Assembly (NCBI GenBank): GCA_020633205.1
Contig: JACKEB010000015.1
Span: 248,001 to 312,000 of the forward strand
Length of the DNA: 64,000 nucleotides
DNA from: Polyangiaceae bacterium
GTDB lineage: Bacteria > Myxococcota_A > Polyangia > Polyangiales > Polyangiaceae
Reading direction: 5' to 3'
The position numbers were made by a program, and so were the translations under genes. The notes beneath the pieces were generated by a model. That model had not been told where the DNA came from and did no database searches. It saw only the letters and a program-made list of their open reading frames with translations. Shown piece after piece: positions 8,062 through 16,492 of this stretch (positions are counted from its first letter, which is position 1; every line of letters begins with the position of its first letter).

Positions 8062-8673
8062 GTGGACACTCAGCGCGCTTCGAGTGCGGAACTGATCTGC
8101 GAGGCGGCGACGCGGTTATTCGCCCGTCAGGGCTTCGACGGCACCTCACTGCAGGCCATCGCAGCACAGGTTGGGATCACCAAGCCGACGCTGCTCTATC
8201 ACTACCCCTCCAAGGACGCTCTGCGCGCTGCGGTGCTCGAGAACTTGTTCGCCCACTGGCGAAGCACCGTACCGCAGCTCTTGGAGGCCGTTACCAGCGG
8301 ACACGCTCGCTTCGAAGCGCTGACGAATGAGCTCATTCGATTTTTCCGTGAGGATCCAGATCGCGCGCTGCTGCTGATGCGTGAGCTGATGGACCGCCCA
8401 GCGCACATGCGAGAGCAGGTGATAGACAACCTCCGGCCCTGGCTGCGGGTCGTCGCCGAGTACATCCGCACGGGCAAGCGCATCGGGCAGATCCGCGAGG
8501 ATGTGGATGAAGAATCGTATCTGCTCCATGTCGTCACGCTGACGATCGCCACATTGAGCAACGCCGCCCTCGTGCACGCAGCGTTGGCGCCTGAACAAGC
8601 GTCGCCGGAGGTTGAAGAGCGTCACCTCAAGGAGCTGCGAAGGTTGGCCAAGGTGTCACTGTTTCGCGAGTGA
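8062..8673 (+). CDS. TetR/AcrR-family transcriptional regulator
   Basis: A 203-residue protein, typical TetR length. The N-terminal helix-turn-helix spans about residues 10-55 (LICEAATRLFARQGFDGTS, then ITKPTLLYHYPSKDAL). The C-terminal two thirds is an all-helical ligand-binding region of the kind that senses acyl-CoA or small hydrophobics in the family, though the ligand is unknown. The GTG start lies six bases after a perfect 20-base palindrome. It is divergent from the three-gene fatty-acyl operon, whose upstream region carries the same half-sites. Inference: local autoregulated repressor of the cassette, released by an acyl thioester. Confidence 0.92.
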   Translation: MDTQRASSAELICEAATRLFARQGFDGTSLQAIAAQVGITKPTLLYHYPSKDALRAAVLENLFAHWRSTVPQLLEAVTSGHARFEALTNELIRFFREDPDRALLLMRELMDRPAHMREQVIDNLRPWLRVVAEYIRTGKRIGQIREDVDEESYLLHVVTLTIATLSNAALVHAALAPEQASPEVEERHLKELRRLAKVSLFRE

Positions 8674-8776
8674 GCGCGGCTCCCCGCTGATCGGTGGGCC
8701 ACATTCGCGCGCGAATGTTCCGAACGGAGCGAGACGGACGCTGTCGGCGGGTCGAGCGGCCTGGTAGAATTCAAAC

Positions 8777-10963
8777 ATGCGTTTGCCCCCACACACGCGT
8801 TCTTCGAGCTGCGTTTCGCTCTCGAAGCGCACGACTTCGACCCTCGTCTTGCTGCTGAGCATCGCCGCGGCCGGCGTTTTCGCCGCCTGCGGTAGCGACA
8901 GCGGCGCCAGTGTCAATGGTGGCAACACGCTCACCGGTGGCAGCGGGGGTCAGACAGATGGCGGCCCTGGAGGCAGCGCGGGTGACGGTGGCACCGCTGG
9001 CGGACTGAACCTCGACTCGAGCTCACCGCTGACCCTATCCATCGAGCCCCAGAACCCGGTCTTGAACGTCAGCGGTAGCCCGGCCACTCAGGGGTTCGCT
9101 GCGAAGCTCAGCGACGGAACGACGGCGACCGCCAACTGGCTGCTCGATGACGTGGTGCTGGGCACAATCGACAGCGCCGGGACCTTCACTTCCGGTGGAT
9201 TCATCGCGGGATCCGTCGGCGTAACCGCCCGCGTAGGCGATCTCGAGGCATCGACGACGCTCAAGGTGGTCGTCGACATCACCGACAATGCCGCAGGCGT
9301 TCCAGACGCTGACCGTGGCTTGTTGGACGCTGGCGGCGCCTCCGACGCTGCGTTCAAGTGGCTGTACCCGTACGACAAGACGATATTTCCGCGAGGACTC
9401 AGTGGTCCCGAAATGCAGTTCGGCGGCAGCGCCGCGGACGCCATGCGCGTCGAAGTGAGCTTTCCAGACTTCAGCTATGTTGGCTACTTCGGAGCCTCGA
9501 ACCCCAGCCGCGTGACCCTGCCGCCGAATGTGTGGGAAGCGATCACCAAGAGCGCCGGCGCCGGCGTGGATGTCCAGGTCAAAGCCAGCAAGCTGAGCGG
9601 CGGCACGGCGACTGGACCGGTGAGTGAAAGCTGGCGCATCGCCCAAGGGTCCCTGAAAGGCATCATCTACTACAACACGTACCGCTCGGCTTCGACCAAC
9701 ACCGGCGCGGTGATGCGCGTGCGCCCCGGCGGGGCCGCGGAGGTGATGATCGGCCAGTGCACCGTGTGTCACTCGGTCAGCTCTCAAGGCAATGTGCTGG
9801 TTGGAGGCTTGAACTGGGGCAACGGCAATCCGCTTGAATCCGGGAGCTTCGATCTGACTCCCGACGGAAACGCGACGCCGCGCTACACCGACGGCGACGG
9901 GCGGAAGATGTCATTCGGCGGGCTGACTCCAGACGGAGCGCTGATGCTCTCGAATGGCGTGCCAACGAGCGGTCCGGCGATTCGCGGACTCTCGGGCGAC
10001 TACCCGTCGCGCCTCTACGACACGGCTACCGGCGCCCAGGTCTCGGCGCCTACGTTCGAGAGTCAGGTTCAGTACGCCATGACTCCGACCTTCGCGCCAA
10101 ATGCGACGAAGGTGGCGTTCAGCTGGCAAGAGCACAACTCTGGCAAGACGCTGGCGGTCATGGACTTTGACGGCACCACAACGCCGCCGACTTTCGGCGT
10201 CCCGAATCCGGTGGTGGCAAGCAGCCAAGTCGTCGGCTGGCCGAGCTTCACTCCGGACTCTCAATCCGTGCTGTTTCACGAGGGTGATGCCTACGACACG
10301 GGCAACGCCAACACCCACGCGTTCGCCGAAATCCGCTTGGTCGACCTGCAGAGCCAAGCGGTCAGCTCGCTCTCGGCGCTCAACGGCTACGAGGCGAGCG
10401 GCGCTTCTTACCTGCCGTACGGCGAGACCGAGGAGGGGCGCTTGAACTACGAGCCCACCGTGCTTCCGGTGCCCGTCGGAGGTTACTACTGGGTGGTATT
10501 CACCAGCCGTCGCGCCTACGGCAACGTCGTAGCGCCAGGAGGCACCGAGCCTGGCGGTGACAACAAGTGGGGCACGAACGACGCCAACGGCGAGATGCCT
10601 TCCCCTCGAAAGAAGCTGTGGGTCGCCGCGGTGGACATCGACTACCAGGGCAAGCTCGACCCGAGCCACCCTGCCTTCTATCTCCCGGGACAAGAGCTTG
10701 CCGCGGGGAATATGCGCGCGTTCACGGCGCTCGAGCCGTGCAAGGCTCAAGGCGCTTCCTGCGAGTCCGGTGCCGAGTGCTGCGACGGCTTCTGTCGTCA
10801 GACGGGCAGCGACGACGCGGGTGCTCCGGTGTTCGAGTGCGTGCCGCCGCCCACCGGTTGCTCCAACGAAGACGAGAGTTGCACGACCGCAGCTGATTGC
10901 TGTGGCGCGTCTTCCGGTTACCTTTGCATCAACGGACGTTGCGCGCGCCCAACGCCGCACTGA
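8777..10963 (+). CDS. Secreted lipoprotein with c-type heme motif, beta-propeller-like region and Cys-rich tail
   Basis: A 728-residue protein. The N-terminus is a signal with lipobox-like VFAACGS (Cys about 37), followed by a Gly/Ser/Thr linker to about 75 and an Ig-like stretch. In the middle is one CxxCH heme-attachment motif (QCTVCHSVSS). It is followed by repeated TPDG/DLTPDGN and FTPDSQSVLF segments resembling PD40/TolB-type propeller blades. The C-terminus has two dickkopf-like Cys clusters (CESGAECCDGFC and CTTAADCCG). Combined, this looks like an outer-surface lipoprotein that may bind heme; a single heme site without a full cytochrome fold makes electron transfer uncertain. The gene stands alone, convergent with DAHP synthase. 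Its stop codon lies in an 18-bp tandem repeat. Confidence 0.75.
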   Translation: MRLPPHTRSSSCVSLSKRTTSTLVLLLSIAAAGVFAACGSDSGASVNGGNTLTGGSGGQTDGGPGGSAGDGGTAGGLNLDSSSPLTLSIEPQNPVLNVSGSPATQGFAAKLSDGTTATANWLLDDVVLGTIDSAGTFTSGGFIAGSVGVTARVGDLEASTTLKVVVDITDNAAGVPDADRGLLDAGGASDAAFKWLYPYDKTIFPRGLSGPEMQFGGSAADAMRVEVSFPDFSYVGYFGASNPSRVTLPPNVWEAITKSAGAGVDVQVKASKLSGGTATGPVSESWRIAQGSLKGIIYYNTYRSASTNTGAVMRVRPGGAAEVMIGQCTVCHSVSSQGNVLVGGLNWGNGNPLESGSFDLTPDGNATPRYTDGDGRKMSFGGLTPDGALMLSNGVPTSGPAIRGLSGDYPSRLYDTATGAQVSAPTFESQVQYAMTPTFAPNATKVAFSWQEHNSGKTLAVMDFDGTTTPPTFGVPNPVVASSQVVGWPSFTPDSQSVLFHEGDAYDTGNANTHAFAEIRLVDLQSQAVSSLSALNGYEASGASYLPYGETEEGRLNYEPTVLPVPVGGYYWVVFTSRRAYGNVVAPGGTEPGGDNKWGTNDANGEMPSPRKKLWVAAVDIDYQGKLDPSHPAFYLPGQELAAGNMRAFTALEPCKAQGASCESGAECCDGFCRQTGSDDAGAPVFECVPPPTGCSNEDESCTTAADCCGASSGYLCINGRCARPTPH

Positions 10964-10999
10964 CGCCCAACGCCGCACTGACGCCCAACGCCGCATTGC
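10946..10999. repeat. Tandem repeat, 3 x 18 bp, spanning the stop codon of the preceding lipoprotein gene
   Basis: Unit CGCCCAACGCCGCACTGA at 10946, 10964 and 10982; the third copy has one change (CATTG for CACTG). The TGA at the end of unit 1 is the stop codon, and unit 2 repeats that in-frame TGA, so copy number changes would not alter the protein. Confidence 0.9.
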
Positions 11000-11062
11000 G
11001 CAGCAGCGCGCGGCGGCTCGAAGAGCTACCGCGCGGCAATGCGCGTGACCATCAAAGCGATC

Positions 11063-12130
11063 TCAAGCCGCCTTGCGCGCTCGAAGTTGACCGGCGATCC
11101 AGCGCAAGAGCTCTGCGGACTCCTCCCAGCCGATGCAGCCGTCGGTGATGGAGAGGCCGTACTCGAGCTTGGCTTTGTCGCCGGTCCACTTCTGGTTGCC
11201 GGCGCGGAGGTTCGATTCGATCAAGAGTCCCAAGATCGCTCGTTGTCCAAGGGCGAACTGACGCACCACGTCTTTGCACACGCGGCCCTGGCGGCGGTAG
11301 TCCTTGCTCGAGTTGCCGTGAGAGCTGTCCACCATCACCGCGCGCGTGAGCTCTGGGGCGACTTCAGCGACGAGGGCCTGCGCCTCCTCGATGTCTTCGG
11401 TGTGGTAATTCGGGCGCGGTCCGCCTCGCAGCACCACGTGGCGGTCGGGGTTGCCGCGGGTCTTCACCACGCTGGTCAAGCCGTCGTCGTTGATACCCAA
11501 GAAGGCGTGAGAGTGCCCCGCGGAGATCAGCGCGTTCACGGCGGGAGTCAGGCTGCCATCGGTGCCGTTCTTGAAGCCGACGGGCATCGATAGCCCGCTG
11601 GCCATCTCGCGATGGGTCTGGCTCTCCGTCGTGCGCGCACCGATGCTTGCCCAGCTAAGGAGATCCGCGAGGTAATGCGGGGTGATGGGATCGAGCGCCT
11701 CGCTAGCGCAAGGTACGCCGAGCTCGTTGATCGCTAGCACCGTCTGGCGCGCCCTGAGCAGGCCGCTGCCGATGTCGCAGCTGCCGTCTAGATCCGGGTC
11801 GTTGATCAGGCCCTTCCAGCCGATGGTGGTGCGCGGCTTCTCGAAGTACGTGCGCATCACGATCACGGCCACGTCTGTGAGCTCTTCACGAAGCTCCGCC
11901 AAGCGACTCGCGTACTCGTAGGCTGCCTTTTGGTCGTGGATCGAACACGGACCGACGATCAACAGCATGCGGTCCTTGTCTTCCCCACGGAGCAGCGCCT
12001 TGATCTCGCTCCGGGTGCGCAGCACGAGCTCTTCAGCTGGCGCACTCAAAGGGCAGCTTTGCTTTGCGCTCAGCGGTGTGAGGAGAGGCTCGAAGCCTTG
12101 CAGGTTGCTGTTTTCGACTCGATTGCTCAT
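11063..12130 (-). CDS. 3-deoxy-7-phosphoheptulonate (DAHP) synthase, class I (AroF/G/H type)
   Basis: First enzyme of the shikimate pathway, condensing phosphoenolpyruvate and erythrose 4-phosphate. The 355-residue product has the class I hallmarks in order: LLIVGPCSIHD, RTYFEKPRTTIGWKG, GARTTESQTHREMASG, FKNGTDGS, RGGPRPNY and DSSHGNSSKDY. A longer frame starts at 12214, but the ATG at 12130 has AGAGGA five bases upstream and lacks the low-complexity extension, so I prefer it. A stable hairpin lies in the 84-base stretch between the two candidate starts, which would then be leader RNA. Allosteric specificity (Phe, Tyr or Trp) cannot be told from this reading. The gene is separate from ilvE by more than 400 bases on the same strand. 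Confidence 0.93.
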   Translation of the reverse strand: MSNRVENSNLQGFEPLLTPLSAKQSCPLSAPAEELVLRTRSEIKALLRGEDKDRMLLIVGPCSIHDQKAAYEYASRLAELREELTDVAVIVMRTYFEKPRTTIGWKGLINDPDLDGSCDIGSGLLRARQTVLAINELGVPCASEALDPITPHYLADLLSWASIGARTTESQTHREMASGLSMPVGFKNGTDGSLTPAVNALISAGHSHAFLGINDDGLTSVVKTRGNPDRHVVLRGGPRPNYHTEDIEEAQALVAEVAPELTRAVMVDSSHGNSSKDYRRQGRVCKDVVRQFALGQRAILGLLIESNLRAGNQKWTGDKAKLEYGLSITDGCIGWEESAELLRWIAGQLRARKAA

Positions 12131-12180
12131 GGCGTCCTCTTGCTTGGCTTCGGGCCCTGGGTCGCTCGCACAAAGCCGAA

Positions 12181-12204
12181 CGGCCCCAGGGTTTCCCGGG
12201 GCCG
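12181..12204 (-). promoter_or_regulatory. Leader hairpin upstream of DAHP synthase
   Basis: CGGCCCC at 12181-12187 pairs with GGGGCCG at 12198-12204, continued inside by GGG/CCC around a TTT loop with one bulged base. It is 51-74 bases before the preferred ATG. No T-run follows and no leader peptide rich in aromatic residues is evident, so its role (attenuator, mRNA stability or none) is open. Confidence 0.4.
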
Positions 12205-12490
12205 TGGTGCTCATCTCAGTATCGACTCAAGACGGAGAGCGGCGCGCCCCGGGATGGCTCCCGAAGTAAAAAAAGCGCCAGAAATAGACTCGCCCGTTCA
12301 TCAGTGGCTGCACTTTACTGCGCTCCGAGTCCAAGGTCAAACAGCAGGGCAAAACACCACCTTGGCGACAGCTGGGTTGCCGCGAAACGTTGCGCCTCCC
12401 CCCCAAGAAATCCAGAAGTGCGGATCCCAGAGCAGGATCGGGGGGTGAGGATCGCCGGGAGAGCGCCCGTGCTCAGGCTCTAGACCTCGC
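12205..12490. other. Intergenic region between ilvE terminator and DAHP synthase leader; nothing recognised
   Basis: Both neighbours are on the minus strand, so this should contain the DAHP synthase promoter. No tRNA, repeat family or conserved open frame was seen. Confidence 0.4.
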
Positions 12491-12526
12491 ACAAAGGCAA
12501 AACGCCGAGCGCTTTCGCCCGGCGTT
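12491..12526 (-). terminator. Rho-independent terminator of ilvE
   Basis: On the minus strand AACGCCG (12526-12520) pairs with CGGCGTT (12507-12501), with an inner GCG/CGC pairing across a one-base mismatch. The stem is followed by TTGCCTTTG. Confidence 0.78.
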
Positions 12527-12574
12527 GATTACCTTGTGGAAATTTAATCTAGCTCAGCCCCAGACACCGGGCGT

Positions 12575-13483
12575 TCAGCCCCAGACGGGAGTCAGCCAGC
12601 TCTTCCGGCTCTCGACCCGGCCCCGGCACACGTCGAGGAAGTGCTTTTGCAGCTTCTTCGTGATTTCGCCCACACCGCCACCGCCGATCTTGCGCTTGTC
12701 CACGGAGTTGACGGGAGTGACCTGAGCGCCGGTGCCACACAGGAACATCTCGTCGGCGAAGTAGAGCTCCGAGCGACCCAGGGGGCGCTCGTGGAACTTC
12801 AGGCCGAGATCTTCAGTGGCGAGGGTGATCAGGCTGCGACGCGTGATGCCGTCCAGGTTGTTCTCCGTGCTCGGCGGGCTGAAGAGCGTTCCGTCGCGCA
12901 CGATGAAGATGTGCTCCGCGCTGCCTTCGCTGACGAAGCCAGTTTCCGTGAGGAATATGGCTTCGTCGTAGCCGTTGTCCTTCGCCTCACGCCGAGCCAG
13001 CGCGCTGTTGAGATACGCGCCGGTGGACTTGAGCCGAGAAGGGATCGCGTTGTCCTGCACGCGGCGCCACGACGAGATGCAGACGTCGATGGCGTCTTTG
13101 TCGATGTAGCGGTTCAGCGGCAAGCAGTAGACGATGAAGCTCGTGTCGTCCTCGAGCAACACCGGTGTCAGCTGGGTCGAGTTGTGAATCAGCAGTGGGC
13201 GGAGGTAGATGTCTTGGTGGATTTCGTTGCGGCGCAGGACCTCCAGCAGGATTTCTCCCGTGGCTTGGTCATCGCCGGGCAACTGCAGATACAGGACGTT
13301 CGCGGCGTCGCGGAGGCGCTTGATGTGCGCATCCAGACGGAACACGAAGACCTGCTTCTCATCGTCACCGAGATAGCCCCGCACACCGCCGAAACAGCCC
13401 AAGCCGTAGTTCAAGGCTTTGGAACGAACGCTGACGGTTGCTTCAGCGTCGTCCACATACTTTCCGTCGATGTAGGTGATCAT
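12575..13483 (-). CDS. ilvE: Branched-chain amino acid aminotransferase (class IV PLP enzyme)
   Basis: A 302-residue fold-type IV aminotransferase interconverting Leu, Ile and Val with their 2-oxo acids. Visible features are the opening MITYIDGKYV, the ALNYGLGCFGGVRGY substrate region, the PLP Lys in SRLKSTGAYLN, EGSAEHIFIV and DGITRRS in the cofactor-phosphate region, and CGTGAQVTPV. The reading frame extends 11 codons further upstream, but family members begin at MITYIDG, so I use 13483. Neither candidate start has a clear Shine-Dalgarno. It ends at a terminator about 50 bases downstream. It stands divergently next to a small lipoprotein gene. Confidence 0.93.
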   Translation of the reverse strand: MITYIDGKYVDDAEATVSVRSKALNYGLGCFGGVRGYLGDDEKQVFVFRLDAHIKRLRDAANVLYLQLPGDDQATGEILLEVLRRNEIHQDIYLRPLLIHNSTQLTPVLLEDDTSFIVYCLPLNRYIDKDAIDVCISSWRRVQDNAIPSRLKSTGAYLNSALARREAKDNGYDEAIFLTETGFVSEGSAEHIFIVRDGTLFSPPSTENNLDGITRRSLITLATEDLGLKFHERPLGRSELYFADEMFLCGTGAQVTPVNSVDKRKIGGGGVGEITKKLQKHFLDVCRGRVESRKSWLTPVWG

Positions 13484-13588
13484 GGCGCGGCGAGCTTGCC
13501 AGATCCCCCTGGGCATTCAACGCGAAAGCCGCTGACTTGGCTAACTCCCGCGGCGTCCACCCAGGCAACGCGTGTATCCTGCCATGCA

Positions 13589-14098
13589 ATGGTGAAGGGA
13601 ACGCAGCGCGTCGCTTGGGCTTTGGGTCTGCTCGGGCTTGGCTTGGTCAGCGGATGCGGTGGTGCGGCACCAGCGCCGGGAGAGCCACCCACCAGCGATC
13701 TGCAGGAACTCGAGCGTCGTCTGGATGAGCATCAGTCCGAACTCGAGGGTCGCTTTGGCGCGCTGGACCTCCGCGACAAAGGGACCGAAGCGCCCGAGGC
13801 GCCGGTTGGCGACGTGACCGGCGGCGAGGCCGCGGAAGAACCCGCCGCCGAGGCACCACCTCCACCTGCGGCCCCCGCACCGGCCCCGGAGTCAGCTGAC
13901 TTGGACGATGAGGACTCAGGCGGCGATCGCCGCGAGCTCAGCGCCTGCGACGTCGGCTGCCAGGCTCTGGAGGGAATGCGTCGGGCCGCCGCACGCATCT
14001 GTGAGGTTGCCGGGACCACCAGCGATCCCTGCACCCGAGCCCGCACTCGGGTGGGGCGCGCGGAGGAGCGAGTCACGGGGTCCGGGTGCAGCTGCTAA
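13589..14098 (+). CDS. Small lipoprotein with coiled coil and Cys-containing C-terminus
   Basis: A 169-residue product with signal and lipobox (GLVSGCGG; Cys about 23), then a short coiled coil (LQELERRLDEHQSELEGRF, about 37-55). A Pro/Ala/Glu low-complexity linker follows, then a C-terminal domain with six cysteines starting at SACDVGC and ending GSGCSC. A much longer same-frame reading continues upstream to 12641 but only as the antisense of ilvE, so it is discarded. No known domain recognised; likely periplasmic face or surface-anchored. It is divergent from ilvE with about 100 bases between. Confidence 0.7.
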   Translation: MVKGTQRVAWALGLLGLGLVSGCGGAAPAPGEPPTSDLQELERRLDEHQSELEGRFGALDLRDKGTEAPEAPVGDVTGGEAAEEPAAEAPPPPAAPAPAPESADLDDEDSGGDRRELSACDVGCQALEGMRRAAARICEVAGTTSDPCTRARTRVGRAEERVTGSGCSC

Positions 14099-14645
14099 TA
14101 GCTGGCCGGCGTGTTCCGCGTGGATGTGCTTGCACCCGATGTCTCCAAGTTGTCACTCGCGGGAGCCCGCCCAATCGCGTAGGGCTCGCGGGCGTTGGTA
14201 GAACCGTTGTTCGTTAGCGCCTTCCGGGCGCGCGTTGTTCCTTGTTCGCGCCACCCGGGCGCGCGTTGTTCCTTGTTCGCGCCACCCGGGCGCGCGTTGT
14301 TCCTTGTTCGCGCCACCCGGGCGCGAATTGCACATGGCAATGAGCGGAAGCGGCGCTGAGCGTGCGCCGGCGAAGCCTGGTCAGCGCGCTCTCTCGGTTA
14401 GCTGGCCGATTGGCGCGACGCGCTCGCTTCGGCTATGCGGGGCAGACCGCGAGGATCGTTGGCGGAAACTCGAGAAACGCTCCGAAATACCAAGCAGACC
14501 GCGAGCGTCCATTCACCCACCTCCCTCGCCACCTGTAGGACAATCCTGCGCCCGCTCGCGGGCGTTTGTTGCTCGATGTAGTAGCCTGCTGCCCTGCATG
14601 CTTCGCCCCTCACATTCCCGTACTGCAATGCTCTCTTCCAATCGC
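14099..14645. other. Intergenic region with a 31-bp minisatellite; no gene recognised
   Basis: About 550 bases between two plus-strand genes. Apart from the repeat at 14229-14321 and a degenerate preceding half unit, the frames here are low-complexity and lack ribosome sites. The promoter of the TPR/PEGA gene should lie in the right half. Confidence 0.5.
14229..14321. repeat. Tandem repeat, 3 x 31 bp
   Basis: Three identical units beginning CGCGCGTTGTTCC at 14229, 14260 and 14291, each ending CCACCCGGG. A degenerate partial copy precedes them. There are no spacers between units, so this is a minisatellite and not a CRISPR array. Confidence 0.92.
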
Positions 14646-15668
14646 ATGTCTTCTCGTCGCTTGTTTGGTTCCGCGCTGGTGCTGGGCGCGCTGAGTTTGG
14701 TCTCTGTCAGCGGTAGCGCGCAGACCCCTGCGGAAATCCAGCAGGCGCGCACGCTCTACAGTCAGGGCCTCACCCAGGAAGCTGCGAGCGACTGGGCTGG
14801 TGCTCTCGCGTCCTTCGAGAAGGTGGCTCGCATTCGCATGACCCCGCAGGTGCGCTTCCACATCGCGCGCTGCAAGGAGAAGCTTGGTCGGCTCAATGAA
14901 GCGCTCGGCGGCTATCGCCTCGCCGAGCACGAAGCAGGCACGACCGACGGCGTACCGGAAAGCGTGTTGGTTGAGGTGCGGACTGCACGGGAGGAGCTGG
15001 AGAAGCGTGTCCCGCGCCTGATCATCGAGCGTGGTGAAGGGGCTGAATCCGCGAAGATCGCCCTAGACGGCGTCGAGCTCGGTCAGGCGCAGATCGGGCG
15101 CGAAGTGAACGTCGACCCGGGGCCGCACCTGATCAAGGTGACGCTGCCCGATGGTCGTCGCTTTGAGCGCACCGTGCAGGTGAAGGAAGGCGAACAAGAT
15201 CAGGTGATGTTGGATGTGCCGCCCGACTTGCAGCCCGTCGCCACGGACGACGATGAGCCGAAGCCGGACGACGACAGCCAAGTGGCCGCCTTCGACTCCA
15301 AGGATGGTTTGCCCCCGTCGAGCGGCAGCCCGATGCCGTGGATCATCGGCGGCTTGGGCGTCGCGAGTCTCGCTGCCAGCGGCGTGTTCTACATCCTGCG
15401 CGGCCAGGCGAACTCCGACCTGGACTCCGAGTGCATCAACGACGTCTGTCCGGACACCCTCGAGGACACACAAAGCCGCGGGGAAAGCTACTCGATGCTC
15501 ACCGGCGTCACGCTGGGGATTGGCATTGTGGGCGTCAGCGTCGCCGCGATCTGGCTCTTGACCGGCTCGTCCGGCAGCGAGCCCAAGGCGGCGAGTAACA
15601 AGCACCTGCGTTTCGATGTCGGCTTTGACCCTCGGCAGCCGTCTGTCGGCCTAGCTGGTCACTTCTAA
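14646..15668 (+). CDS. TPR plus PEGA-type protein with two C-terminal membrane helices (paralogue 1)
   Basis: A 340-residue protein: signal peptide MSSRRLFGSALVLGALSL ending near GSAQT, a TPR-like helical repeat region (LYSQGLTQEAASDWAGALA; FHIARCKEKLGRLNEALG), a PEGA-like beta domain (KIALDGVELGQ; VDPGPHLIKVTLPDG), an acidic linker, then two hydrophobic helices (about 225-245 and 275-297) separated by a loop with SDLDSECINDVC. It ends GLAGHF. The same layout and loop motif recur at 61089-62096, and the layout at 49126-50145. In-frame alternatives at 14598 and 14628 exist; none has a clear Shine-Dalgarno, and 14646 gives the cleanest signal peptide. No kinase gene is adjacent, unlike the other two copies. 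Function unknown. Confidence 0.75.
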   Translation: MSSRRLFGSALVLGALSLVSVSGSAQTPAEIQQARTLYSQGLTQEAASDWAGALASFEKVARIRMTPQVRFHIARCKEKLGRLNEALGGYRLAEHEAGTTDGVPESVLVEVRTAREELEKRVPRLIIERGEGAESAKIALDGVELGQAQIGREVNVDPGPHLIKVTLPDGRRFERTVQVKEGEQDQVMLDVPPDLQPVATDDDEPKPDDDSQVAAFDSKDGLPPSSGSPMPWIIGGLGVASLAASGVFYILRGQANSDLDSECINDVCPDTLEDTQSRGESYSMLTGVTLGIGIVGVSVAAIWLLTGSSGSEPKAASNKHLRFDVGFDPRQPSVGLAGHF

Positions 15669-15671
15669 GCG

Positions 15672-16427
15672 ATGCGCTTTCAGGGCAAACGCGCCATTGT
15701 TACGGGGGCGGCGAGTGGCATTGGGCAGGCCTGCGTCGAGCAGCTGATCGCAGAGGGCGCCCGCGTGATGGCGCTAGACCGCGCGGAATTTACGAGCGAC
15801 GCAGAACTCTCCGGCGCCTGCGATATCAGTGACCCCGAGGGGGTCAAGGCGAGCTTTCAGCGCGCCGTCGACGCGTTCGGTGGGTTGGACGTGTGCATCG
15901 CGAACGCGGGTGTTCTGGGGAGCCTGGCGCTGCTCGAAGACTTGAGCGCCCAGGACTGGCTCGACGTGCTGCGCGTCAACGTGGTCGGCACCTTCAACTG
16001 CGTTCAGCAGGCATCCATTGCCATGCGGAATCAAGGAGGCGGCGCCATCGTGTGTACAGCGAGCGTCGCTGGTCTGCGCTCCGGTGCTGGGCCGATTCCG
16101 TACAGCGCGAGCAAAGCGGCAGTGATCAACTTGGTGCAAACGACTGCCCAGCAGCTCGCTGGGAGCGGAGTGCGCGTCAACGCGGTGTGCCCCGGGCTGG
16201 TCGAGACGGGCATGACGCGCATGGTCTTCGAGGTCGCGCGCGCCCGGGGCAGCGAGGGCAAGATCGGACAGCTCAATCCGTTGCGTCGCCCGGGGCAACC
16301 TGCAGAAATCGCGCAGGCCGCGCTTTTTTTAGCCTCGGACGCGAGCAGCTACCTCAATGGTCAGGCCATCGCCGTCGACGGTGGACTCAGTTCCAGCCTC
16401 CCAGTCGTGCCTGGGCGCTTCATGTGA
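15672..16427 (+). CDS. Short-chain dehydrogenase/reductase
   Basis: A 251-residue classical SDR with the cofactor motif TGAASGIGQA, NAG in IANAGVL, catalytic Ser in TASVAGLRSG, and YSASK, followed by CPGLVETGM and the C-terminal FLASDASSYLNGQAIAVDGG. ALDRA after beta-2 suggests NAD preference (an acidic residue there), which is inference. It starts three bases after the stop of the TPR/PEGA gene, so it may be co-transcribed although a functional link is not obvious. Substrate unknown. Confidence 0.9.
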   Translation: MRFQGKRAIVTGAASGIGQACVEQLIAEGARVMALDRAEFTSDAELSGACDISDPEGVKASFQRAVDAFGGLDVCIANAGVLGSLALLEDLSAQDWLDVLRVNVVGTFNCVQQASIAMRNQGGGAIVCTASVAGLRSGAGPIPYSASKAAVINLVQTTAQQLAGSGVRVNAVCPGLVETGMTRMVFEVARARGSEGKIGQLNPLRRPGQPAEIAQAALFLASDASSYLNGQAIAVDGGLSSSLPVVPGRFM

Positions 16428-16492
16428 ACTAGACTCCTTGCGACCCAGCCACGCCGCATACGCCGGTTTGTCTGCGTCAGGGAGTGTGAGTC

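Noticed and set aside
12641..13588. Long plus-strand open frame joined to the small lipoprotein gene
   Set aside because: It is antisense to ilvE, which has clear catalytic motifs; the real gene begins at the ATG at 13589 with its own signal peptide.
14229..14321. Regularly repeated 31-bp units suggesting a small CRISPR array
   Set aside because: Units are directly adjacent with no spacers, and there are no cas genes; it is a minisatellite.
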